Part shown: in pieces, positions 25,136-37,715 of the stretch | Numbering within the stretch: position 1 is the first letter of the stretch | Layout: each line of letters starts with the position of its first letter | From: Solea solea | Taxonomy: Eukaryota; Chordata; Actinopteri; Pleuronectiformes; Soleidae | DNA: 64,000 bases | Direction: 5' to 3' | NCBI RefSeq assembly: GCF_958295425.1 | Contig: NC_081154.1 | Location: 16,716,364 to 16,780,363, forward strand | Notes under the pieces: generated by a model | Database searches by the model: none | The model's input: only the letters and a program-made list of their open reading frames with translations | What the model was told of the DNA's origin: nothing | Program-made: the position numbers and the translations under genes

Positions 25136-26587
25136 TTGTAGACTTAAAGGTGACATCGAATGCTTGTATCGCACATATATGTTAGTTATGGAGGTCTACT
25201 TACATATATTAACTTGTTTTCATGGTTAAAAACCTCCTAATCGCTGCAAACGAGCCGATCAAAATATCTCCTCACTGATGCTCTCGTCAGCCGCGCTGTG
25301 TCAGACCAAAACCACACCCCCAGAACGTGGACTGTGTTGTGATTGGCCAGCCAACGAGAGCTTTCCCACTGTCCTGTGATTGGCCAGGTACCTGGAAGTG
25401 ACGTAATTGGTAGGCCAGCTCTCAGATACACAGCTCCCCCTCTGGCACGGTGGATGCTCTGCATCTCAGCAGCTACAACGAGAGTAGTTCTTCTTCTTCT
25501 GCGGTTGAATGTACGCAAACCGGATGTGCCCGGACTAGTGCCCGCACCGGGAGGCGCTACAGTGGTGAGAGGAGTGGTGAGGTATACTGATGACATCATC
25601 AACATACGGAAGTGCCAATCCGCTTTCGCAGATCCCAGGAAAACAATAAAACCCTATTTTCTCAGCAGTGGCTGAACTGTTTGTTCTGAAACTTTAGGGT
25701 TTCATAAACGAGGTCATGACGCAGATACACACACAAACGCATCACCGTCAATCTAAATCCTTTGTCCCTGTAGATTTATAACTGACACCAAGTTACTTTC
25801 CTCTCTGACTCAAATCAAGTAAACATGCATGCGGAGTCATTTCCACAGATGGCAAACAGACTGTCATTTAGATTCACAGCGATGCTGAGGACAGAGGAGT
25901 GTGACAATTCTCGCACAGATCTGTGTCTCGCGTCGCTGAGGCAAAGTGTCACTCACCACACTGTTACCAGCGATGGGCGCTCAAATGTTGCTCAAACATA
26001 AAGACAACCGTTTTGTCTAGTGCTGTCAAACGACTCAAATATTTAATCGCAAAAGTGTATTTCAGGGTTCCCACTCCTTGGTTGATGATCACTCTGGACG
26101 AGTGATCATCCTTGGGATCATAGTCAAAGTCAGTCTTTGTAGTTTTCGGAATTTGTATTTCCCAGGCACCACGTCGCCACTTGCTCTCTCTTGTTTAACG
26201 TTACTCGGAATCTCAGATTGACAGTGGAGCGAGAGAGACAGTGGACAGTGTCCACAACGACGCTAGTAATTATACTCCATGTTTGTCCTGAGTACGTACA
26301 TCAAGCAACGCAGGGCATGAAACAGTAGGTGGCGTCGTAACAAACAAGGGAGACGTTTACATAAATATCAACTTAACTTCTGCAACTATCGATTATTTTA
26401 CCAATTGATTATTCCACCGATCATTCCATCGGTTTACCTTCATTTAAATTGAAGCACATTATTAAATCTACAACAAAAAAACATTAAGACGTGTCTCTTA
26501 AAATGAGCAACCAAGTGGATTCAGTTTTTTTTTAAACTAATTGTTTGATTGCAGATTTCTGAACATATTTCGGCAAAGCAAAAACAA

Positions 26588-26590
26588 ATA

Positions 26591-26639
<49 letters not shown>

Positions 26640-26640
26640 A
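26588..26640. repeat. (TA)n microsatellite
   Basis: TA dinucleotide run with ATG and ATAC interruptions, in kcnj3 intron 1. Confidence 0.95.
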
Positions 26641-27265
26641 CAGATATAAATACAAACTGAATTTAAGTCCTAACTTTCAGAGTCTAACATAAACCTTACT
26701 TTAAAACATTTGGACCAATAAACAAACACAAAACTCCTCACAGTGAAGCAGCACTGGAACAGCAGTGACGGTGTTTATCTTCACTCAAACTGCTTTGAAT
26801 GCTTCCCTGCAGTTCTTAAATGACCTTTGAAACCCATGTAAATATCACTTTATTGTCACTGGTGTGCCTTCATATACTGCTATGAGATCGCACTCAGGTT
26901 ACAAACAGTGGCTGCAGGAATGCACAGCAATGTTGTGCGTTAGCTTTGGGCTGTCCCTTCTCTTCCCTCATCACTGTTTGTTTTGTGCAGCTTCATTTTA
27001 CAATACGAGCGCAGCCTTCTTTCCGTCTTCTCTTTGTGCATTGTGTTCCCGTCGCTTCTTCTTCTTCGTCCGTGTGTGCCACAGTTGCCGTTTTGTCATG
27101 TCCTGATTAGTTCATGTTGGTCCTTTGTGTCTTTATGTTTAGTTAAAGTCACTCATGTCCAGTCTTGTCGTGCACTTCCTGTTCTATTTTGTACTCTTAT
27201 CTTTTCCCTCTGTTTTCAGATTGCTAACTCCGCCCCTCATTGGTTTCACCTGTGTTCCCCTAACT

Positions 27266-27565
27266 CAGGGGTCACCAACCTTTTTGAGACCGAGAGCTAC
27301 CTGAAGGTTAGAGAATAATATGGAGGGCTACCATATTAACATTTTATGCAGTTTACCATTTAATGATAAATATTATGCATTCAATTGCATACACATTAAT
27401 TCCAGTGCTTACTCCTAATGATTATCACAGTTTTTATAAACAATATCAAGGACATTTGATCATATGGATACATACAAGTGAGGTGAAGTGAAATGAGCCC
27501 GCGGGCACCTCGTTGGTTGCTCGCGGGCTACCAGGTGCCCGCGGGCACCACGTTGGTGACCACTG
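27266..27565. mobile_element. Non-autonomous hAT (Charlie-like) MITE, 300 bp, with 8 bp target-site duplication
   Basis: The left end is CAGGGGTCACCAACCTTTTT. The right end is the inverse of CAGTGGTCACCAACG. The flanks CCCTAACT at 27258-27265 and 27566-27573 form a perfect 8 bp duplication. The right half has repeated TGCCCGCGGGCACC palindromes. It lies inside kcnj3 intron 1. Confidence 0.92.
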
Positions 27566-28337
27566 CCCTAACTCATGTATAAAGAGTCCTGTTTCCCTTG
27601 TCTAGGGTCAGTTTGTTTTTGTATGTCTTCATAAGCCTGTCGTCAAAGAACCACGTCACCAAGTAAGTTTTTTGAGTATAGATTTTGATCCTCCTTGAGA
27701 GCGTCTTTTGTTTTGTTTTTTACCCTACCTTGGATTTGAGGATTTAAGTCCTTTTTCATTACAAATGAAACTTGATTTTGGCGATTACATACTTGTGAGT
27801 AGTAGTAGTAGTACAGTATAGGGCATATATACAGTATAGTATATGTGCTGCAATGGATTCTCCCACATTAGCGTTGATCTCCGCTCTGGTCCTTTTTAAG
27901 TCTAAGTCATTTTTTAAGAGCCTGTCATGCACGTGCCGCGTACGTTAAATCACTGATGTCACCTGGAAGGTTTTTAAAGGTGTAAATTGTCACTGAGATG
28001 CAGCAGACCAGGCTCCCATCTGTCAACAGTGCTCGCGCAAGTCAATGAGACGGGAAACCCATTTTCATAGCGGAGCTACTTCTTTTTCCTTTTTGGGTGT
28101 TGTGGCAAAGAAAATAAAGATTATTGTGCCATATACGGAGAGAGCAGCTTGACACTGAAGGGTTTTAACACGTTAAAAGCTTTGAGGGTTTTTGCTCTCG
28201 CACTGTCCCTAAACGCTCCATGCCACAAGGGGAAATTAATGGCCTTTGCAAGAAGATCTGATACAGAGTGCTTGATTTACCAAGTCACCTGAGATTCAGT
28301 TGGAGTAAAAGCAGGGCCTTCCCCTGGTGATTCACTT

Positions 28338-28339
<2 letters not shown>

Positions 28340-28366
<27 letters not shown>
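28340..28366. repeat. (CT)n microsatellite
   Basis: About 13 CT units followed by T8, in kcnj3 intron 1. Confidence 0.95.
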
Positions 28367-28373
<7 letters not shown>

Positions 28374-31300
28374 GGCTCAAAACCATCACAAGGTGCGTTT
28401 CCATCAACGTGTTTCTGTGCATATTATCGGTTTGTGCATTAAAAACTTAAATGGAAACACATAAAAATAAGAATCTCATCACAGTTTTTGACCCTTGAGG
28501 GAAACAAACGTTTTATGTATAAATGGGGGGAGGGGGGGGGAAGAGCCGTGGGAACAGGTTCAGTGACTAAAGGGTGAAGTTTAAAAATCACAAGACTGGC
28601 CTGGGCGATAAAATGATGCTGGAACAGTTACTCAAATAATAGATTATTAATTGACGACTTAATTAATCGTCTAACTATTTTGATAATCGATGAATCGAAT
28701 CTCTTTTCTGGTTTCTTTGCTCCATATAACTATGGGATCAGATATATTCACTCTCTCTATATATTGGTCGATCTCGGTTGTTTTAAAGTTTGCAGTTTAC
28801 TCTGACAGGTTGACTCCAGCATCGATCCCTGTTCATTCTTGCTGCATCTTAGGCTGCCAACACGGCGGTTTGCAGATTTAATTTCGGTTTGTTCTTGACT
28901 TCAGCTTCAGGTTTGCAGATGAAATTAAGCTTGTGAATAAAGAGTAGGCGTAATAAGATACCGTTTCAGCATACACCCTTTTTCTTTTTCAAAACAATAA
29001 TGAGCCACAACATTAAAACAAGTACTGGCTTCAGTTCTGTAGTTCATTCGTGAACAAAATACACTAAATAAACTTTATAATGCATCAATAAATTGATTTG
29101 CTTTAAGGTAAATGGAGTGTTCTTACAACTAGATGTAGTCATAGTTATATTTTTACTGTGCAATATTTATTCTACCAATTTATTCTGCACAAAGTTGGAG
29201 CCATTGATGTGGAATTTTCTTCTATTGTGTCTAAAAATATACACGTGTGTGTGTGTGTGTTTTCACATTGGTCCTTGTGTCGTTCATTACTGTGTCTCTC
29301 TATGTGCCTCATGTGTTCACCTGGAGCCTTTGAAATTACAGCTGGACATCAAACAAAGCCCACACGTAACATTTGAACCCCTCCAATCTCCCACCAACGA
29401 CTACTCCACTGTCTTTTTGTCCACGCATACCTGCTTGTCCTTCAGAGTGAGACAGTGGCAGATGTGACTCGTCTATCTGCTACCACTAGCCCTTATCAAT
29501 TATCTCCTGCTGTTGACCAACCTGCTGTGACAAGCTTCTGTTGACATTAATGAGCACCGGCCAGCTGTCACTCAGTCTGCAGAGATGCAGTGATCCACTT
29601 TCTTCACACGATTGGCTATTTGTCTTCCTGCCCGCCCTAGAGAAACATCAATCAACCAATCGCAGTGGACTGCACGCAGTGCCATGGATTTCTATTTTCC
29701 CCACCCTGTTTGATTCAACTAGCTCTTCTAGCTTTTCATGGCTGAAAATGAGAACAAAATGGAGCAGTTGGTCCACCTCCATTATATGGAACTGGTTTGG
29801 CTTTTCCCCAGACGAGAAGGCTCAAACAACAGTTCACACGTCAGACAGCAACACAAAGTTTACAGCGTCCTAAACAACATGCTGACAGTGAAACAGCGAG
29901 GAGAGCAGCCACGCCACAGTCAGCACAGGCAACCAGTACACATAAGACCAAAGAAAATAACATTTTTGAGTTATGGGTTATGTTTTATAACGGGAAAAAG
30001 TGTGGTTACACCTTGCAACGTTTACATTTAAAGGTATATTTTTTATTGTGGAAAGATGAATGTCTATTAAAACTGGGTCATCTATGTAGTAGAAATGTGA
30101 AATAATATTTGAAGCAAGTGCCTTCTTGGCCGAGAAAGGCAGAAAAATGTAATTTTGGCTCATGTAGATGAACGACAACAACAGCTCCCAGAATGCACTG
30201 CGCTCGCTGCCCCGCCAGAGTCTCGCTGTCTCAAGCTTCGAAGCAGACAGCGCTAGTTCTGTAAATACAGAAATACCTCGTAAATATATAATAAATATAA
30301 AAATACAAAGCCAAAAACTCGCCACCCGTGGCAAGAGGCCGGTGCTAGCCGTGACTGGCAGCCACCACCCGCCGGCTTCTAGTTTTCACCGAAAGCAGGT
30401 ATTTACCTTGCAGTCATATCAGTTTGAAAACTACATTCGATCATTGTCATTCTCAGCAGAGCAAGAGCCGGTTAGCGTTACTGTTAGCAAAGATGGCGGA
30501 CACCATGTTTACATTCTGTGTCCCCATGGTGGCTTGTCAAAGTACTACAGGTGGGTCTTAGGCAACAAAAGGATGGGGTCATTCACATATGTGGCCAGGT
30601 GGGAAGACGATACGTACTTAAGCCACTAGAGGGCACCTTTACACTGTGGTAATCCCCTGAGGGCGCAAGGGCTTTTGGGTAATATCAGGAAAAACTCGGA
30701 AACAAAAATAGATTTTCACTCGATGCACGCAAGGAGTGTTTTCAGGTGGACATTGCGGGTACTTTTGAATTGTGTTTGTTGTGTGTGTTACAGAGCACTG
30801 TAGTTGTCTTATGCACTGAGTTATTAGTAGAAATTGGAATAATATCGGTTGTTTTTTGTACGCTCATTTGTGTCCTGGTGATTGCGGGTCGTAGCGCAGG
30901 AGTTCAGCTGTTGAACTGCTACATTTTGAGCCAATAAACCATCTTCAGGATTGGGTTTATTTGAGGTATTTGATTTATTTTTTTGAAGAAACTGATTTCT
31001 TACCCTTGTAAGCCATTTTAATTTGTTTTTTATTTATCAGCCGTGTTCCTTCCTAACTGAACACCATTTTTCTTCTGTTCAGAATAAAGACCCCAGAAAG
31101 TTGTCTGTGTCCTGTGCTATTAAGTTTACTTTTGCCAGGCTACACATAATCTAAATTATGATTAGATGTGTAATAATTATAATTACAAATCTACCGTCCA
31201 CCCCTGCTCTTAAAGGTTTTAAAGCAAATCTCTATGAAAAGCCTTCTGAAAATAAACAAAACAAATGTAGATTTCGAGTTTGCAATTATTGTTCTGACAA

Positions 31301-32570
31301 TCGTTGAAATTAGATATTTAAAGGTCTGATTATGAAATAAGCTATGTATGAAATGAGGTGCTGGGTTCTCTTTTCTAAAATCATACTCTGTCGGCTGTGC
31401 AAGGGTCAGAGCAACACTATATTCGTTTGGTTTATTAATGAAAGGTACATTAATATTAATAGGAATTGAAGGTTATACTGAGAATTGCCTGCTCCATCAC
31501 TCCGTACATTAAAATAGTGACCCTTGACACAACCGCAGTCTAAGTGCATTAAAATAATGACCTAAGTCATTAAATTGCAGCACTCCCCATTCTTTTGACT
31601 ACATCTAAATGAATTCTGGCAACAGGTGCCATTCAGATTATGCGTCAGAATTTCACAGTAGAGTAAAACCATCACTCTCATTGTGCATTTTTATAAAAAG
31701 TACTGTATTGGTGTTTAAAGAAATGTTTATTTTTTTTAGGAAATGAGGGTTTTGTGCTGATTAAGAACATGACCAAAATTCATTTTTGGTTAGATCTCAG
31801 TTTTCAGATCCTATAAGAATTTACAGCCCCAATCCCTGATGATTGATAGCAGGTAGCACACCACAGTGCGTTTGCATGGCTCCGTCATTAGGATTTACTG
31901 CAGCGCGCGTCATTTCTCCATGGCCACACTATATGACAGTGACCTTGAGATGTGTGTTACCTGAACACAAGCTATTGTTTCCTAAGTGCTGGTACAGTAC
32001 AGTACGGTACGGAGTGATTTAGAGTCCGTTACTCAACAATGTCCCACTGTACAGCGCGACCCGTCAATGACACAGTTTATGGAATCTACCACAGCACTTT
32101 TATGTTCTTTAAAGACACAGTTCAATGTGGCCTCTATTGACCAATGCCACTGTTATATATCCAGCATGACATGCTGTAGTCTTTTCAACAGTGCAGTCCA
32201 GTCCTGCAACACTGGATTATTAATCATTTTTAATATTTTTTTTGTGTGTGTGCTAAATTGTGCTAATAAGTGCTAAATTGGATGCCAACTATTTTTGTAA
32301 TTGTTGAGTCATTTAGTTCTCAACATGTTTGCTGTTCTTTGTGGTTGACATCCCAGCCTTCCAGTCGCGTCAAAAAATAAAATTCACAGACTTCGAGAAT
32401 GAAGTAGTAAATTTACGAGAAAAAAATTGTAAATTTACAAGAACAAAGTCGTAAATTTACAAGAATAAAGTCGTAAATTTATGAGCATAAAGTGGTAATA
32501 TTCGAACCTGGTGTTTTAGAAGAGGAAAGTTGGGGGCTGTGGAGCATTTCATGGAATTGTACTTTAGAAT

Positions 32571-32785
32571 ATGTTTCACAAACAAGGAGATACTTCATCT
32601 TTTGGCACATCAGCATCACATTGTCATACGTATCAGGACTTTAAAAAGAAAATGCATCTTTTCCGCAGAAAGAACCAGGCAGACTTGAAGGAAATGGCTG
32701 CTTTTGTGGAGGGGGAAAGAGCTGGAACTGGTCGACTACAGGGTTATCGGTGGATGCATCAGCGTGCCGTTCAGAGGGGTTGTCT
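32571..32785 (+). pseudogene. Integrase-like transposon protein fragment
   Basis: Open frame of about 70 codons from MFHKQGDTSSF to RWMHQRAVQRG, cut off by the LINE insertion. The segment LQGYRWMHQRAVQRG resembles the region preceding the catalytic core of the teleost integrase-core transposon proteins, in which GYRWMH..CIQRG is common. The catalytic DDE part is absent. The identification rests on one short motif, and the superfamily is not assigned. It sits between the inverted arms, which fits a remnant of that element's own gene. Confidence 0.4.
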
Positions 32786-32800
32786 TGTCTTGTCTTCTAA

Positions 32801-34048
32801 GGCAAGGATTGTCTTCTTGATCCTCTTCAGTCTGGTTTTAAAGCAGGTCACTCGACCGAAACTGCACTTCTTGCTGTCACTGAGCAACTCCACACTGCCA
32901 GGGCTGCCTCTCTCTCCTCTGTGCTCATCCTCTTGGACCTTTCTGCAGCGTTTGACACAGTTAACCACCAGATCCTTATTTCCTCCCTTCAAGAACTAGG
33001 TGTCTCAGGATCTGCACTTACCCTACTCTCGTCCTATCTTCAAAACCGAACATACAGAGTAACCTGGAGAGGATCTGTGTCGGAACCCTGTCCTCTAGCT
33101 ACTGGGGTCCCTCAGGGTTCTGTCTTGGGCCCTCTCCTCTTCTCTCTATACACCAACTCTCTTGGTTCTGTTATTCTCTCTCATGGTTTTTCCTATCACA
33201 GCTACGCCAACGACACCCAACTCATTCTCTCTTTTCCCAGCTCCGACACACATGTAGCAGAACGGATCTCCGCTTGTCTGACCGACATCTCTCAGTGGAT
33301 GTCTGACCATCACCTGAAACTCAATCTCAACAAGACTGAGTTTCTTTTTCTCCCAGAAAAGGGCTCTCCCACCACAGAACTAACCATCACCCTCGACAAC
33401 TCTGTGGTAACTCCGTCTCATACCGCAAGGAACCTGGGTGTGACACTTGATGACCATCTCTCCCTCACTGCCAACATTGCTGCAACAGCTCGATCTTGCA
33501 GATACATGTTGCACAACATCAGAAGGATACGGCCTCTTCTAACCCAGAAGGCGGCACAAGTTCTGGTCCAGGCTCTTGTCATCTCACGCTTGGATTACTG
33601 CAACTCCCTCCTGGCTGGTCTCCCTGCGTGTGCCATACGACCTCTGCAACTCATCCAAAATGCAGCAGCTCGACTGGTGTTCAACTTACCTAAATTCTCC
33701 CACACTACACCTCTCCTCCGCTCCCTTCACTGGCTACCTGTAGCTGCTCGCATCCGCTTCAAGACTCTAGTGCTTGCGTTCCATGCTACAAACGGATCCG
33801 GTCCAGCCTACATCCAGGACATGATCAAAACCTACACCCCAGCCCGCCCACTTCGATCTGCATCGGCAAACCGGCTCGCTGCCCCCTCACTGAGAGGATC
33901 GCAGAGGCATTCACAGAACTCGAGACTGTTCACTGTCCTCGCTCCAAAATGGTGGAACAAGCTCCCCATCGACATCCGGACAGCGGAAAGCCTCCACATC
34001 TTCCGCCGCCGACTAAAAACACATTTCTTCCGACTCTACCTCGACTAA
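32801..34048 (+). CDS. L2-type LINE reverse transcriptase, C-terminal part
   Basis: One uninterrupted frame of about 415 codons follows a TAA at 32798. It begins before DPLQSGFKAGHSTETALLAV and includes LLDLSAAFDTVNH (motif A with its aspartate), GVPQGSVLGPLLFSLY (motif B), and the catalytic box changed from YADD to YANDTQLIL, which loses the first aspartate. The thumb and C-terminal region, with SRLDYCNSLLAGLP, LQLIQNAAARLV and LHWLPVAARIRFK, is intact to the stop. The endonuclease and N-terminal parts are missing. The element is not autonomous, but the lack of stops over 1.2 kb indicates a fairly recent insertion. Confidence 0.85.
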   Translation, partial: GKDCLLDPLQSGFKAGHSTETALLAVTEQLHTARAASLSSVLILLDLSAAFDTVNHQILISSLQELGVSGSALTLLSSYLQNRTYRVTWRGSVSEPCPLATGVPQGSVLGPLLFSLYTNSLGSVILSHGFSYHSYANDTQLILSFPSSDTHVAERISACLTDISQWMSDHHLKLNLNKTEFLFLPEKGSPTTELTITLDNSVVTPSHTARNLGVTLDDHLSLTANIAATARSCRYMLHNIRRIRPLLTQKAAQVLVQALVISRLDYCNSLLAGLPACAIRPLQLIQNAAARLVFNLPKFSHTTPLLRSLHWLPVAARIRFKTLVLAFHATNGSGPAYIQDMIKTYTPARPLRSASANRLAAPSLRGSQRHSQNSRLFTVLAPKWWNKLPIDIRTAESLHIFRRRLKTHFFRLYLD

Positions 34049-34247
34049 GACGATGACGACAAAAAAAAAAAAAAAAAAAAAAAACTATACATCGCACTTA
34101 CGACTAGCACTTCATAGTTTGGTTTACTTGAAGCTCTTACTTACTTCTAGCTCTTATTTGTACCCAAATGTTTAAATGCACTTATTGTAATTCGCTTTGG
34201 ATAAAAGCGTCTGCTAAATGACATGTAATGTAATGTAATGTAATGTA
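32801..34247 (+). mobile_element. 5'-truncated L2-type LINE
   Basis: The element carries the 3' part of a reverse transcriptase frame (32801-34048), then a short 3' UTR with an A run at about 34060-34083 and the tail GATAAAAGCGTCTGCTAAATG. It ends in (ATGTA)n at about 34230-34248. That tail is the standard 3' end of fish L2-type LINEs and of the SINEs that borrow their machinery. The 5' truncation is typical of LINE insertion. The plus-strand element is opposite to kcnj3, in whose first intron it lies. Confidence 0.88.
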
Positions 34248-35671
34248 ACAGGTTAGAATATTCCAACTTTATTCTCATAAATTTACGACTTTAATCTTGT
34301 GAATTAAGACTTTATTCTCAAAGTCTGTGAATTTGTTTTTTCTAATACTCCATTGTAGCCACTTACCAAATGGCTTATTGACTAAAATATACACCAGATG
34401 AATTCTGTGATATCTTAAAAATATGCTTGAGTTTTCTGACTGGAAAAAAAAAAATCATCATTTACAGCTTGCATCGGACCCCTCTCCTACAGATGCAGGG
34501 GAGGGGAATGGAGGGCGGAGCGTCAGCAGTCAGTTTTTACAACAGTGAGGATTAAGTGGTAGACGAAGGATGGATGGCGGCGGCTTTAAAATATGTACTC
34601 CCAAACTGTAGAGGGAGCTTTGAAGAGAAAAGGCAAAACAAGGCAATAATCCAAAAATCCCAATATGAAATCGGATGAAAAGTGATGTTTGGAAAGTTAA
34701 TTTCGGTCGTACACTGTTTGTCCTCTAAGCATGATGGATGGCATCGAGCGCGTTGCTCTTCAGCAGCCAATTAGGAACGTCCTGGACATCTGACCTTCCA
34801 CCAGCACACGAGTAAATGTGGCTTAAAAGGAAATTTAAATCATTTAAATGATCATCATTTACTGGCAGAAATCCCAGTTTGGGATCATCACCTAAATCTA
34901 GATTCCCTCGCTGGGAAAGGTAAGACAGAGTAAATGTAGTGTAACCACATGCTTCTGCAGCAGTTGTTGCAGTGTTGCATTGCTATGAATCAGAACTGAT
35001 TAGAGGCATCATAGTATTGTGTAAAGCCCAGAGCCAAATTAAACCCCCATGTGCAATTAAAAGAGGTAATATTGTGTCTGTGATATTGCAATATTGTGTG
35101 TGAATGTCCAGCTGCTCCTATTTTTTTTTCTGACATCATGGAATGAAAGCAGTAGAAGTTACAAACAGCTGAAACACAATATGAAATTGTCAGATGGAAC
35201 TATTATCCACTGTAGATGGAAAAAAAAAGATATTATATCCGTGGCTTACAGTCAGCTTTGGCTTCTTCGTAATGCTGGGTGATATCGCAGCTCAAAGCAA
35301 TGTTTATTATTTTTTACAATATGAATTTTTTCATATACTACGAAACAAATGGAGCTTGCTGCAGCAACACACTGTTCAAGAGGGGACTCTTTTCACTGCT
35401 GCACCACACAAATGCAAACGAGAAATGACAGGCTGGACCTTGATGATTCCAAAACTTAAGCGGCAAAAACAGGACAACACAAGCTAATTTGTACCAAAGA
35501 GGAGCCGGAGTCTGACGTTTTTAAGGTGTTTTTGGGTTTAAAAAGTCTGACGGGGACCAAACAATGATTCACTGCAAATAAGATTGTTGCTGTAGGCGGC
35601 AACACAAGCAATTTACTCCTCCACCTTAGCAGAAAACACGCCCTGGAGGACCAATAATGCACGCCGTTATG

Positions 35672-35701
35672 TTCACACACACACACACACACACACACAC
35701 A
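35672..35701. repeat. (CA)n microsatellite
   Basis: About 15 CA units, pure, in kcnj3 intron 1. Confidence 0.95.
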
Positions 35702-37164
35702 ACTGCACTGCTCCCTCTCTCTTGCTTGACCACTCACTTACACTCATGCATGAAAAAATAGCATTGTTGTTTTTATTTTTATTTGTAACTGAAAAGTGAA
35801 TAAGGGTGAAATTAAAGTGAAAGTGTTTAACAAAGCTGGGGGGGGGAAAAGTTACATATTTCATGTAGTATAAATAGCAGGACAAAGTTGAGCTTTCTAA
35901 ATCTCGTTTTCAAAATGTTCAAGTCCCCAAAAATAAGTGCCTTTTGGAAGGAAGAAGAGGAAAAATGAACCAGGTCTGTGCCAGTTGCAGCTTTCATTTT
36001 CACACTCTCTAATAAGGGACGACCAAACGGAAATTTCAAAGTGTCTTTCACTGTGAATTAAAAAATGAAATGAGTTATTGTGGCATAAAACCGATGATCC
36101 TAAAATCACTGGCTTGGTTAGCAGAAAAAAAACAAACAAAGGTATAGTTGGTAGTTTTAAATTTTTTTAAAAAATAATTGGTATTGTTTGATACCAGTAT
36201 CAGTAGTCGTGGTGAAAGTGGTATTGAACCATCTGTAGTCTTTACCTCATTGTGGCCCACTCCGTAAAGGAATTGGTTCATTAGATCTATATGTCCTTTC
36301 CTAGCTTACTGCTCCCTTGGGGGACATTACTCTCATGTGCAGACAGTTGAAGCAGAAACTGAAGGTAAATATACAGCCCATTGACAGTTATTCTGCTGAC
36401 TGAGGATGGGGGTGGGAGTTTGTGATGACCCTCAGATGAAGAGGTAGTAGGGACGAAAGAAACTAACGGCTGCAGCTGCAGGGGGTAAATGAATAAAATG
36501 GTCACTCATTAAACTTCATTTTACGCCGCGGCCTTGTGATGAAGCCATAACCTCACAGCTAATTAAGAGAGAAACTCAATGCGTGCACCCATGAAACATA
36601 ATGAGCAATTTTAGAACAAATGAAGTGACTGTCAGTAAGAGGCAGCCTTGACAATGGCATCGAGCCTTGCACTGGTTTAATAATATTAACCTGTTTGGTG
36701 TGTATTCAAAAAAGTCTTGTTTCATGTACATACCAAAATTATTCAGTTTGAATGTTTTCGAGGGGTTATTTGTTACTCGGAGAAAAGAAACAAGAACATT
36801 TAAGAACTGTTAATTTGGTCGTGAGTAAATTATAATCAATGAATCATTTGAACTCATAATATAATAAAATAATAATGTGCATGTACATAGAATGTTTTCC
36901 CTCTGGTGGTTACCAAAAGCAAATCCATGGTGCACTCCTCCTCGTCCACCTCCTGCAGCTGTAGCTAAGGATGAGCTGATTTGATACTCCCTATCAGACT
37001 TGCTCCAAAGTGACTGAATCAGATCATCAGAAAGGTCAAATACATCAAATCTAACATGATTCATAAACCCTATATGACTTACACGCTTCACTAAAACACG
37101 CAGGGAAAATGCTGTAAAAAGAGACGTCAAACACCACAAGTTAGGTCTGCACCAGCACACATGC

Positions 37165-37715
37165 CTTTACACTAATTTCCACTATGGTCCCACGGCACGG
37201 TACCTAGTCAAAGTGGGCGGAGTCATCACTGCACAGCTGCGTGAAACTGCCATGACTTTACACGCGACACACACACATACAAACAAGTGACTAGGGACTT
37301 GTAAAGCAGTTGTTTTCGTTAGATTAATTTCCTTCAGCACAGACTCCGTCTGACACAACCTGGACTGACATACAGTGGCAGAGTTCGTGATGCTGCTCAC
37401 CGCTCACCATCAGCAGTGCTGTTGCTAAATACACCCCACTCCTCTGTTAAATATTGAGATTTTAGACATTTCCCTGGTAATTGTAGGAGATGAACCCACG
37501 ATTTTAGGATTGTTCTTTCAGGATGTTCTGGATTGTCCTTTTAACTGAGCTACAGTTAGTAGCTCATAAGTACCTACTCAGCACGCTTGGAAACTTGCCA
37601 GAGCAGGTACTAAAAATTGTACCTGGTACCAGGTACTATGCTAATGGAACACAACGAACCGTGCTCTCCTGAGCCGAGTTGTGTCGAGTCGAGCCAGTGG
37701 AAACACGCCATATGT
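37165..37715. repeat. Palindromic fish MITE, degenerate
   Basis: TTTCCACTATGGTCCCACGG near 37178 and GAGTCGAGCCAGTGGAAAC near 37687 are inverted copies. The interior contains GTACCTGGTACCAGGTACTA, a perfect palindromic core. Related text occurs at 49.2 kb (TTTTCCACTACTGGTACCAG) and about 53.4 kb (TGTGGAAACACGGC), the latter in the znf281 3' UTR. Confidence 0.6.

Larger units (their letters stand above)
32372..34343. mobile_element. DNA element with inverted arms, interrupted by a LINE
   Basis: The left arm (32372-32510) and right arm (34249-34343) are inverted copies of each other. Both contain AATTCACAGACTT near the outer end, the subrepeat AATAAAGTCGTAAATTTA, and an inner end GGTTAGAATATT or its equivalent AATATTCGAACC. 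The left arm is longer because it holds extra copies of a subrepeat of about 21-22 bp. Between the arms lie an integrase-like coding scrap and a 5'-truncated LINE. No target-site duplication was established. Confidence 0.75.

Noticed and set aside
25237..25675. Opposed open frames of 110-122 codons as a gene
   Set aside because: Both strands are open because of a GC-rich repeat-like segment, with no family match and no splice context.
30168..30629. 153-codon plus-strand frame as a gene
   Set aside because: No known domain; it overlaps a minus-strand frame of similar length and lies in sequence that reads as a dispersed repeat inside a kcnj3 intron.
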